Shown in pieces: positions 1 through 9,352 of a stretch of DNA of 64,000 bases. Made by a program: the position numbers and the translations under genes. The stretch spans positions 305,239-369,238 of the forward strand of contig NZ_OY730232.1 in assembly GCF_963422545.1 (NCBI RefSeq). Reading direction: 5' to 3'. Under the pieces are notes generated by a model. The model was not told where the DNA came from, made no database searches, and was given only the letters and a program-made list of their open reading frames with translations. Within the stretch, counting starts at the first letter, position 1, and each line of letters begins with the position of its first letter. Source of the stretch: an uncultured Flavobacterium sp. (GTDB lineage Bacteria > Bacteroidota > Bacteroidia > Flavobacteriales > Flavobacteriaceae).

Positions 1-3000
1 ATTCACTTTACTGTCTATCCAAATTTGATCAGTAATTTCTTTATCGTCCATAAATGGCTCTCTAAGCTTTCCGATATCTTCTTTACTAATTTCATTCCAA
101 ATATCTTTACTTTGCATACCTCCAGCTGCCAGCTCCAGATTAGAATATTTAAAATAAATATCGTTAGCTTTCTTTGAAAATGGCTGATATAAAGACCATA
201 CTTCTCTACACGGAAGTGACTGACCTGATTGATGATCTATGATCCCACTATTACATGTATTAAGTTCCTGATTTAGTTGATTTATCTCGGCATAGCCTTT
301 AGATTCAAAAAACTGTAAAACTTTTATAGCTGAATATCCTTTTATATTTCCTGATGATTTTTTACTAAACCTTACAAATCTACCTGTAGCTGTAAGATAA
401 TAAGAACTAACTGTAAGAGGTTTTGCAACCTTTGAGAATAGTTGTAACACCTTTGCATCCCAATTACCTGTTAAACCTTGAATGTCCCCATCACTTAAAA
501 CAGCAGATCCTTTTTTTGCGATTCCTAAAGGCAAACATTTTGTGTCTTTACGGTTATCAAATGGAAGTACAAGTAAAACATCATTGTTTCCTAGTCCACA
601 ACTTTCAAAAACATCTTTTGTAAGTTTATCCAGTGTTTCTTTATTATAGAAATATTGCTTCCCATCTGCTTGTATTGCCATCGATAGAGGAACAAAATAA
701 ATATTGTTTTTTGTTGTCTCATAAAGCATTCTAAATCTGTCTTCTAATACATTTAAAAGATCTTCTTTTTCTATACTATAATTACCAAGTTTGTGAACAT
801 ATTTTTTAGTACTTAATGGAGTATCAATAGAAGTTGTTAAAGACTTGACACTATTTATTTTATTTTTAATATCTGCTAAATGCTTTGGATCAATTGTGGT
901 TATAAATCTTGAAGGATCGCAAACATCTTCATTTGAATCAAATAATTTATTTTCCTTAATATATTGGTCACAATCAGTTTGAGATAATATTTTTGTTTTG
1001 TAATTATTATTTACAACTCCTATAGTTACACACATTCCAGAAGAGCAGTCTATATATTGCCCATCTTGTAAAAGTGTATATTTTTTAGTCAATTCTGAAT
1101 CTGCCCACGAAGTAATACTTTGGTTATCTTTACCTTTAACTGTATTTTTTAGAATTTTATCATCTTTCCTTATACAATCAGCACATACTAAATCTGATGT
1201 AGACACTACTTCATAACTTTCACCGTTTTGTACTGTTTTAATTGGTTTATAAGACATAATAAATTTATAGTCACCACCAATTTTCCCTAACGAATTATTC
1301 TCTTTTAAGTAAATAGATTTAAGTACTCCATCAACAATATTAATTTTTTCAAAATTTGAAAAAGTTGCCTGATCAAACTTTACAAATTTACCGTTTCCTA
1401 CTGCAAAATTTAAACATGTATTAGCACTTGATGGTAAAGTGATAAGCTGAGCAACTAAATCATCTGTTAAACCTTTAATTAGTAAACTTTCCCCACTAGC
1501 CTGACTCTGAAACGCATACAATTTAAACGCAGGATCATTAATTTGTTTCCAATCCTGATGATTCAATACCGCTCCTGAGCCGTTATCCATCAATAAATCA
1601 GTACCAGATTCTGAAGTCTTATACTGTTCAAAAGGGTGCTCTAATTTAAAGATTCCGTGACCTAATTCGTGTGCAGGTGTTTTATCATTTGCTGAATTAA
1701 ACACATATCCAAACTGTCCATTCAAACGCATATATCCCAGTTGCTTTTTGCTTGAAGCTTTATCGGTTATAAACAACACGTAACTAAAAGCTGAACCGTG
1801 ATACAACGCATTTATTCTTTGTTGTTCTGAACTATAGGTTGATATTAGTGTATTTTTTTCAGTCTGAATTTCAGCTACACTATCCGGAACTACACTATCA
1901 ATTTTTAATCTATCTTCTTTAGTAAAATTAATCTTTACTCCAACTTTATCATAAATTAACTGGGTACTTGAGATAATTGCATCAGCTTTACTTTTTGAAA
2001 TATCATAAGTAGGTACTAAGGCAACATTAACATTTTTTGGCGAAATATGCACAAGCATAAAAGCACCAATAACCTTCCATTTATCCCCTTGTTTTATAGT
2101 TGCTAATATTTCCTCTTCGGCATAACTCAAGTTTCCTTTTACGGTTAGGACAAATACTTTATCGTTTCTGACTGCTGGGATTTTTACTCCATTTTGAGTT
2201 TTAAAAACGATACTATCTAATTTTATACTGGTATCTGTATTGGTTACAGTAGCTAACATTGTATCTGTATAGCCATTTAAAACTGCTTTATAGGGTAAAG
2301 CAACATTACCTACCTGTTTGTATAACTTTTTCAATGCTATAGATGCCCCATCGGGTATTACATCAAAAGCATATTTACTTTTAGCCCCTTTACTTGCATC
2401 TTCATTGTTTGAAAAAGCAATAGTAACTCCTTTGGCTGTAAATTCAGTAGCCTGACCGCTTTTATCGACACCATTTGTGTTTTCAGGAGTAGGTTTTCCT
2501 CCGGCAGCAATCTGTTCACCATTATTACTGCCATTTCCATTTTTATCTACAGTATAAACTTTAGGAGGAATCTTTGTTCCGTCAGCAGCTGTACCGCCAC
2601 TATCTGTAATTACAGTATCTTTTCCTCCCGGAATGGTTACTTGCTGTCCATCTATACCATTAACAAGAATATCACCATTGGCATTAATAACAATATCTTT
2701 TATGATAAACGGAACGGTTTCTTCTATTTGCCCCCCCTGACCTTCTCCAGTAAAATCTTCTACGTCGGTAATATTTTTCCAATCCGGATTGTAACTTGTC
2801 TCTACAAGACCGCTAATCAATTGATAATCGGTATTGATTACAATACTATTAAACTCAACTGCGATTTTAGTATCTCCCAGATAAGGCACAATAATGTAAC
2901 CTCGACCTGAATATGGGCTGTTTTCTCCTTTAAGCTCTAGAATTGTTACCGGAAAATCTCCCGCTTTAAACGTTTCGCTTTGTATTAAATTAGTAAGCGG

Positions 3001-4206
3001 TTTTTGATTCTGAATATTAATTTGAGGTACAATACCACAATTATATGCCGGAACACCTCTGGTTTCTGTAGGGGTTGTAAACGTGCTGATTCCTGAATAG
3101 GTAAATGACTGAACACCATCAGCTACGGGATCGCAACTTGAACCTACCCTAAACTGATAGGTAACGCCCGGTTCTAAATTGGTGATTAAACTTTGTGTGT
3201 TTAAACTATTTGTCGAAAACCACTGTGCATTACGAACATCTTGTTTTTTATATTGTACCTGATAACGCGTATGTTCCGGTACTCCTTCCCAAGTGATTTT
3301 TACGCTTTTAGAACTCTGAGATTCACTTAATAAAAAGGTTGGTGCAGCACACGAAGCTGTATATTTAAAGGAGTATATCTCACTGTAACCATCATTTTTA
3401 AATACTGCATTCTCTGAAAGTCCTGTCGTCGAAATAGCTCTTACTCTCCATGCATAACGCATTCCCGGAGTAAGAATTGGCATGCTTAAATTATATAATA
3501 AAGCTGTACCAAAGAGTGTCTCTTCATATAAAACAGGTGACATTTGAAATGCAAACTGTGGGTCTAATGTAGGATCGATAAGCTGTTTTAATTCGAACTT
3601 ATACGATATATTGGTCGCATTTCTCTGGCGTGGTGTCCAGGTAAACAGAATATTCGGAAAGTCAGTCGCTGCAATTTGTTCGTTCTTTTGTGGTGTATTT
3701 AATAACGGTGGATCGTTTAAGATCAGGTACAAACTGGCACAGCTTTTTTGTGATATTTTCTGATTGGTCATGTAATCATACATCTCAAAACAAAAACTAT
3801 ACATGCCTTCCGGTAATCCATTGGCGTATTGCTGTGGTGTAATCCCCTGCAAATTTTCTAATCTAAAAAGTGCGGCAATATCAGTATTGGTTAAGGTTTG
3901 CAGTTCGCCGCCATTGATAAAAATGGGACGTTGTCCCTGCATATAATCACTACTTTGGATATTAAGTCCGTTACCCTGTATGTACAATTTTAAACGTACT
4001 TGTCGTTGCGATATAGAGATATCGGTAGGATTGATTAGCAATTGCATTTTAGTATCCATGCTGGTAGCATAATCAGATAATTTTACACTGTATGGACTAT
4101 TAAAAATTGGAGTTAACTGAACCGGATATAATTGGGCATAAGCTCCATTTAATCCCAAAAAAGACAGTGCAACAAAAAATATAATATGTTTGAAAAGATT
4201 CTTCAT
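1..4206 (-). CDS. Large exported FN3 protein with HELGH zinc-metallopeptidase domain (3' end outside window)
   Basis: The reading frame is open from the ATG at 4206 to the window edge, at least 1402 residues; I read the last ~520 codons and found no stop. The N-terminus is a signal peptide ending in AYAQ, so the protein is exported. The N-terminal half contains fibronectin type III-like strands. Residues 846-850 are HELGH, followed by His857 and a Met-turn-like LMDNGSG around Met873, the layout of a zinc metallopeptidase. This arrangement is familiar from large Bacteroidota surface proteins in which the peptidase precedes a variable C-terminal region. The ~500 residues after it match no toxin fold I know; they include several Cys pairs such as CADC. 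The gene starts 3 bases after the stop of the SprB-repeat gene, so the two are probably co-transcribed. Substrate and function are unknown; self-processing of the C-terminal region is an inference. Confidence 0.75.
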   Translation of the reverse strand, partial: MKNLFKHIIFFVALSFLGLNGAYAQLYPVQLTPIFNSPYSVKLSDYATSMDTKMQLLINPTDISISQRQVRLKLYIQGNGLNIQSSDYMQGQRPIFINGGELQTLTNTDIAALFRLENLQGITPQQYANGLPEGMYSFCFEMYDYMTNQKISQKSCASLYLILNDPPLLNTPQKNEQIAATDFPNILFTWTPRQRNATNISYKFELKQLIDPTLDPQFAFQMSPVLYEETLFGTALLYNLSMPILTPGMRYAWRVRAISTTGLSENAVFKNDGYSEIYSFKYTASCAAPTFLLSESQSSKSVKITWEGVPEHTRYQVQYKKQDVRNAQWFSTNSLNTQSLITNLEPGVTYQFRVGSSCDPVADGVQSFTYSGISTFTTPTETRGVPAYNCGIVPQINIQNQKPLTNLIQSETFKAGDFPVTILELKGENSPYSGRGYIIVPYLGDTKIAVEFNSIVINTDYQLISGLVETSYNPDWKNITDVEDFTGEGQGGQIEETVPFIIKDIVINANGDILVNGIDGQQVTIPGGKDTVITDSGGTAADGTKIPPKVYTVDKNGNGSNNGEQIAAGGKPTPENTNGVDKSGQATEFTAKGVTIAFSNNEDASKGAKSKYAFDVIPDGASIALKKLYKQVGNVALPYKAVLNGYTDTMLATVTNTDTSIKLDSIVFKTQNGVKIPAVRNDKVFVLTVKGNLSYAEEEILATIKQGDKWKVIGAFMLVHISPKNVNVALVPTYDISKSKADAIISSTQLIYDKVGVKINFTKEDRLKIDSVVPDSVAEIQTEKNTLISTYSSEQQRINALYHGSAFSYVLFITDKASSKKQLGYMRLNGQFGYVFNSANDKTPAHELGHGIFKLEHPFEQYKTSESGTDLLMDNGSGAVLNHQDWKQINDPAFKLYAFQSQASGESLLIKGLTDDLVAQLITLPSSANTCLNFAVGNGKFVKFDQATFSNFEKINIVDGVLKSIYLKENNSLGKIGGDYKFIMSYKPIKTVQNGESYEVVSTSDLVCADCIRKDDKILKNTVKGKDNQSITSWADSELTKKYTLLQDGQYIDCSSGMCVTIGVVNNNYKTKILSQTDCDQYIKENKLFDSNEDVCDPSRFITTIDPKHLADIKNKINSVKSLTTSIDTPLSTKKYVHKLGNYSIEKEDLLNVLEDRFRMLYETTKNNIYFVPLSMAIQADGKQYFYNKETLDKLTKDVFESCGLGNNDVLLVLPFDNRKDTKCLPLGIAKKGSAVLSDGDIQGLTGNWDAKVLQLFSKVAKPLTVSSYYLTATGRFVRFSKKSSGNIKGYSAIKVLQFFESKGYAEINQLNQELNTCNSGIIDHQSGQSLPCREVWSLYQPFSKKANDIYFKYSNLELAAGGMQSKDIWNEISKEDIGKLREPFMDDKEITDQIWIDSKVN

Positions 4207-4209
4207 TTC

Positions 4210-7200
4210 TTAATAGATGATAATTTTTTTAACAAGCGTTTGTTGTTCTGTTTCCAATACCAAAATATACATTCCGGATTGTAACGAAGTATTAAAATCG
4301 ACTTCATACTTTTTCTTTCCTGAATCTTTTTTCTGTGTACTAAATTCTCCCGCAGTAGAAAACAGTCTTAAGTTTATAGCACTATTATTCTCTAAATTGA
4401 CAACTGCTTTAAAGTTTCCATCACTTGGGTTTGGGGTTACTATAAAATCTGTAATAAAGTTTGACATTGTACCTGCATTTGGCAATGTACTTCTTTGTTC
4501 TACCGTAATACTTTTGTTGTATGTAGCATAACAATCCCCCTGAGTTTGTTGCAGCCCAATTGAGTAAACTCCTTTTGCATCAAATTTTAGTGTTATATAT
4601 TTTTCTTTTTCCTCGACAATTTTCACTCCTTTAGGAATCACCCATTTTGTACTTTCTCCAAAAGGATTACTGGTATTGACCAAAATAACTTCTTCATCCA
4701 GATAGGCCTGAGAACTCAATAAAAACTCAGAACTGATAACTGCCTTATTTGTTTTTATTACAATTTCATCTTCACCAATACAGCCTAATGCCGAAGTTAC
4801 CTTTACATGATAAGTTCCTGCTTTGGTCAAACCTACTTTTGCCTGATTTGAAGTAAATCCGTTTGTAGACGTCCAGTTGTACTGTGCTTTTTGATCTGCA
4901 ATTGTTGCATCTAAATCTAAAACCTGATCGTTACACAAGGTTCTGTCTTTTCCTAAATCTACCACAATTGGGTTTGGATCTTTTAAAATAAATTTCTTTT
5001 TATATATACAACAATCCGGACATATAATAGTTACTTCATAATTTCCCGCTGTAAGATTATTCAAATCTTTGGTAGTCGCTCCGGTATTCCATAAATAGCT
5101 ATAGGGTAAATTTCCTCCTGTAACATTTAGCTGTATTGCCCCATCATTACCTTTATAGCATGTTGGATTTTTTACTGTTTCGGTAGTCAGTATTCCTTTA
5201 GGATCTCCTACAAAAATACTTCCCTGAACAATACATCCTTTTGCGTCAGTTACAACTACAAAATAATTGTTAGTTGTAATGTTTTCTATTTTTGCTGTTG
5301 TTGCACCATTTGTCCATTCATACGTATACGGCGCAGTTCCTCCAGTTACCAGAGCTTCTGCCCATCCGTCATCTCCATTGTTACAACTGGCGTTGAGTTT
5401 TGTAAAGGTCAAAATCAGTTTTGCCGGCTCCGGCATAAACTGTGTAACATCTATTTCTTTTATTAGAACGTTGTTTACATAAGAACCAAGTTTTATTCCG
5501 TTGGCATCTTCAATATTCAAGGCATACGTTCCATGAGACAGATTTTCGGCTGTTTCATCGTGATTGTTCCAAATAATCCATGATCCATCTTTTTGCTGTT
5601 TCTTCCAGGTATAAAAATAAGGTAATCCATTATTTTTATCTGTCTTTAACTGAATTCCTCCCTTAACATGAGCCACTAATAATCCGTCTTGCGATTCATC
5701 TCTTTGATTGTCCTGCGGATTAGCATCAGTTTCATTTCCAAATTCATTACTCACATTACAGGAAATAGTACGAACTACTTCAAAAGTAACTTCAAGCGGA
5801 TCAGGATCGTCTAAAGTTGTAACAGAATTTACCACTGTACAGCTTATTTTATTTGTTGCTGCATCATAGTTTGCATCACGAACCGTTAGACTGTATGTTT
5901 CCTCAGGAAGCCCGTTTAAAATAATCGTATAAGCACCATTATTAAAACTCGTTGTGGTTGTAGTTTGTGTTATCCCTTTACTGTTTTTCCATTCAAACCA
6001 ATACGAGTTGTCTGGTAAAATAGTACCTCCGGTAACATCTACTACAATTTTTCCATTGGTAGCTTTATAAAAACTCGGGTTCAAAACTTCAGTGTATTTT
6101 ATAGCAAGTGGTGTTATAGGTTGCAAAATCGTGACACTTTCCTGTGTTGTACATCCTTTTGCATCTGTAATAAATACCCAATATTCGCCTGCTTTTAAAA
6201 CCGTATTTTCATCAATTTCTACTTCATTAGACCATTTATACTCATAAGGCGGTGTCCCTCCTACAACATGAGCTGTTGCCCAGCCATCGTTTCCTTCATT
6301 ACAAAAAACGTCGCCATGCGTAATAGTAACAGCTAATTTTGGAGGTTCCTGCATCAATTGGGTAACGTCAATTTCCTGTGTTAGCACATTATTGACATAA
6401 GTCCCTAACATGATTCCGTTTCTGTCTTTTACGTTTAAGGCATAATTTCCGTGTGAAAGATTTGGAGCTATTGAGTCCTGTATTGCTAAGCCTTTCCATG
6501 AACCATCTGCCTGTTGCTTTTTCCAATAAAAATAATATGGTAATCCATTATTTTTATCTGCTGCAAGCGGGGTTCCACCAGTTACGTGAGCCACCAAAAT
6601 ACCATCTTGCGACTCGTCACGCTGACCATCTTTTGGCGTTGTATCTTTATCATTACCAAATTCGTTACTTGTATTACAGGAAATAGTACGGGTGATTTCA
6701 AAAACAACTTTTAAAGGATCTGGTTCGTTCAATGTTACTTTCGACTCTAGTACTGAACAATTAATAATTTGATTTGTTCCTTCGTTATAATTTTTATCCT
6801 TAATAGTTAAAAAATAATCATCGGCCGGAACATCGTTTAAGGTAATGGTATAGATTCCACCTAATATTTCAGCAGTTGGATTTTGTAACACTCCTTTCGA
6901 ATTCCTCCACTCATAATTGTATAATCTACCATTGTTTACTATTGCATCAAATGGTGTCCCTCCTGTTATCTGTGCAACAATTCTTCCGTTAGTTGCTCCA
7001 GAAAAAGTAGGTGTAAAAATTTCCTTATATGAGATTTTTACTTCTTCAGTTGGTCCGTCAATTGAAATACTGCCTTTTATAAAACATCCGTTAGAATCTG
7101 TTACCTCTACAACATATACCCCTTTTATTAATTGAGATATTTTATTTTCTTCGATAACTCCTCCATTTACTCCAAACCATTTATATGTATATGGAGCTTT

Positions 7201-9348
7201 CCCTTTTGTAACATTTGCTATTGCCCAACCATTATTACCATCATAACAGGAAACATTTCCGGAAGTAAATGCCAATACAAGTTCTGCCGGTTCTGTGATT
7301 GTTGTTTTAGTTGGAATTGCTGTTTCTAAAACTGTAGTATTATAAATTCCTTGTACAATTCCGTTCGCGTCTTCAACATTTAGCGAATAGTCTCCTTCCG
7401 GAAGATTATCAGCAATAGCCGTTTTATAATTATCTAACTTTTCCCATAATTTTGCTACAGTATTGTATTTTGACCAGATAAATTTATAAGGTAAACTATT
7501 GTTTACTGGTGCTATAAACGGAACACCACCTTTTACTGTTGCCTCTATAATAGCATCTGCTGCTTTATTTTGATTTTTAAACGGATCTAAATTTGCCGTA
7601 TTACAAGAAATACCCTGAACAGTTTTTAATGTTATTTCGATTGGTTCAGGATCATCTAAAACAACTACCAAAGAAGGTATTGCTGAAGGATCTAAAGTAC
7701 AATTTCTTTGATCTGTGACCAATAAAGTATAAGTATCGGCAGGTACGTTATTTAATGTAATAGTAACAATATTATTCGAAAATTGGCTGGATGATTTACC
7801 TGCATCAATAATTTCATTTTTACTATTTCTCCATTTGTATGAATAAGAATTTCCACCTATCAAAGTTCCTCCGCTAATTAAAGCGACAATTTTACCATTT
7901 TCAGCTTTATTAAAAGTAGGATTAAAAGGAGTAATTTTAATTAATTCAAGCGCACTTAAAGGCTGACCGATATTTTCAGATAATACTTTTTCAGTGTTAT
8001 CTGATTTTTTTGCGATACAACCTACGGTATCATTTGAATCTTTTAATTTTCTTACTTTTACATAACAAATACCTAACGGGAGTCCATTTATAGGGGTTTT
8101 GTCACCATTTAAAAAAGTTGTCCAACTAACTCCTCCATTTGTTGAATATTGATATATACCATTATCAATTCCTCCTGAAGCTACTACATCAATTGCACCA
8201 TCAGAACCTCCAAAACAATTAATATCATTTTTCTTTGTAATAGAAAAATCTACTGGTGTGGGTGAATCTATATTAAAAATAAACGGATTCGTCTCAGTAT
8301 GAGGAGATCCGGTATTTGATCCGTTAATAAATCCGCTAAATGTAATTCCATATTTTCCTTTTGAAAAATCACACGGAAATTCATAGCTATTTGTTCCATC
8401 AAGAGAAATTACATCTCCTGGTTTCTGCAATGTACATACAACTCCCATCCACTGCTGCTCTTTTTCATCAAACTGTCTAATACTAAACGTCATTTTTTCT
8501 CCAACAAATAACGGTCTATCGAATTTCATTATTAGCTTACCATCCTTTGTATCAAAACATTTTGTTTTTTCTTCGATCTTTGAGACTATTTCAGGAGCTG
8601 ATTGTCGAACTATATAATGGACAGGATCAGAAACAGCATTACATGTCTTCTGTCTAAAAGAGATTGTTCTACCATGATATTCTCCGGCATTCTCACCTAA
8701 AATTCCTTTGGCATTAGTTGTAAAGCTTGATTCGCCAGAAAATTGCGGCATATCAATCCAACTATTCGGATCTGATGGATTAAATGAATACTGCCAATTA
8801 TATTCAGATCGAAAAAAACCTGTATTGGATTTTATTGTTATAAGCTTTTCTGTTGGTAGCTCATTGGCTTCTCCAGGATCAGCAATAACAAGAATTGGGC
8901 GAACTTTTACATTAAAAGATGAACTTGCTAAGCCTTCTCCCTCATCTACTACATCCTTAAATTGGTTAAATTGAAAATCATAATCTAAGCAACGAAATTT
9001 ATTTGTAGTAGTAATTCTTCCACTATTATTAGGTCTATTCCCTCTACAAGATTGTCTATCATATCTGGAGGCAGTAAAAAACATTGATACCGGCGTTTTA
9101 TCTGCTTTAAATGTAGTTGGTACATTATAGGGTACGGTAGCTCTGTCATCAGTGTAAGTAAAGTCTAGTGCCTTGTAATTATCAGCAGGAGTACTAAATT
9201 CAAGAGTGACAGACGCATTTCCACAATTATGATGTTCATCTCCATAAGCCCAACCATTAAAAACAATTTCGTAAGAGCCTAATTCCGGAGCCTGAGCAAA
9301 ACCAAACGCAGAAACCAATAAAATGATTAGTAAGTAAAAATTCTTCAT
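4210..9348 (-). CDS. SprB-repeat giant surface protein with T9SS type A sorting domain
   Basis: A 1712-residue exported protein. I chose the ATG at 9348 because it gives a clean signal peptide (MKNFYLLIILLVSAFGFAQ); an ATG 15 bases upstream overlaps the previous gene. The body is built of SprB-type modules (GGTxPYxYxWxNG...VTDxxGC). Three super-repeats of about 305 residues cover roughly 7950-5180. Each carries an NGKIV-SGGT module, a DPxPLxVxFE-type module and a CxxGNDGWA module. The C-terminus (about residues 1630-1712, ending KKIIIY) is a type A T9SS sorting domain, so export across the outer membrane and attachment to the surface are expected. SprB of F. johnsoniae is a gliding adhesin with related repeats, but this protein is far smaller, so an adhesin or surface-scaffold role is only likely. 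It lies between two FN3 proteins with almost no gaps. Confidence 0.85.
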   Translation of the reverse strand: MKNFYLLIILLVSAFGFAQAPELGSYEIVFNGWAYGDEHHNCGNASVTLEFSTPADNYKALDFTYTDDRATVPYNVPTTFKADKTPVSMFFTASRYDRQSCRGNRPNNSGRITTTNKFRCLDYDFQFNQFKDVVDEGEGLASSSFNVKVRPILVIADPGEANELPTEKLITIKSNTGFFRSEYNWQYSFNPSDPNSWIDMPQFSGESSFTTNAKGILGENAGEYHGRTISFRQKTCNAVSDPVHYIVRQSAPEIVSKIEEKTKCFDTKDGKLIMKFDRPLFVGEKMTFSIRQFDEKEQQWMGVVCTLQKPGDVISLDGTNSYEFPCDFSKGKYGITFSGFINGSNTGSPHTETNPFIFNIDSPTPVDFSITKKNDINCFGGSDGAIDVVASGGIDNGIYQYSTNGGVSWTTFLNGDKTPINGLPLGICYVKVRKLKDSNDTVGCIAKKSDNTEKVLSENIGQPLSALELIKITPFNPTFNKAENGKIVALISGGTLIGGNSYSYKWRNSKNEIIDAGKSSSQFSNNIVTITLNNVPADTYTLLVTDQRNCTLDPSAIPSLVVVLDDPEPIEITLKTVQGISCNTANLDPFKNQNKAADAIIEATVKGGVPFIAPVNNSLPYKFIWSKYNTVAKLWEKLDNYKTAIADNLPEGDYSLNVEDANGIVQGIYNTTVLETAIPTKTTITEPAELVLAFTSGNVSCYDGNNGWAIANVTKGKAPYTYKWFGVNGGVIEENKISQLIKGVYVVEVTDSNGCFIKGSISIDGPTEEVKISYKEIFTPTFSGATNGRIVAQITGGTPFDAIVNNGRLYNYEWRNSKGVLQNPTAEILGGIYTITLNDVPADDYFLTIKDKNYNEGTNQIINCSVLESKVTLNEPDPLKVVFEITRTISCNTSNEFGNDKDTTPKDGQRDESQDGILVAHVTGGTPLAADKNNGLPYYFYWKKQQADGSWKGLAIQDSIAPNLSHGNYALNVKDRNGIMLGTYVNNVLTQEIDVTQLMQEPPKLAVTITHGDVFCNEGNDGWATAHVVGGTPPYEYKWSNEVEIDENTVLKAGEYWVFITDAKGCTTQESVTILQPITPLAIKYTEVLNPSFYKATNGKIVVDVTGGTILPDNSYWFEWKNSKGITQTTTTTSFNNGAYTIILNGLPEETYSLTVRDANYDAATNKISCTVVNSVTTLDDPDPLEVTFEVVRTISCNVSNEFGNETDANPQDNQRDESQDGLLVAHVKGGIQLKTDKNNGLPYFYTWKKQQKDGSWIIWNNHDETAENLSHGTYALNIEDANGIKLGSYVNNVLIKEIDVTQFMPEPAKLILTFTKLNASCNNGDDGWAEALVTGGTAPYTYEWTNGATTAKIENITTNNYFVVVTDAKGCIVQGSIFVGDPKGILTTETVKNPTCYKGNDGAIQLNVTGGNLPYSYLWNTGATTKDLNNLTAGNYEVTIICPDCCIYKKKFILKDPNPIVVDLGKDRTLCNDQVLDLDATIADQKAQYNWTSTNGFTSNQAKVGLTKAGTYHVKVTSALGCIGEDEIVIKTNKAVISSEFLLSSQAYLDEEVILVNTSNPFGESTKWVIPKGVKIVEEKEKYITLKFDAKGVYSIGLQQTQGDCYATYNKSITVEQRSTLPNAGTMSNFITDFIVTPNPSDGNFKAVVNLENNSAINLRLFSTAGEFSTQKKDSGKKKYEVDFNTSLQSGMYILVLETEQQTLVKKIIIY

Positions 9349-9352
9349 AGAC

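Noticed and set aside
4217..9000. Many plus-strand open frames opposite the SprB-repeat gene
   Set aside because: Shadow frames of a repetitive gene; the minus frame has signal peptide, repeats and sorting tail.
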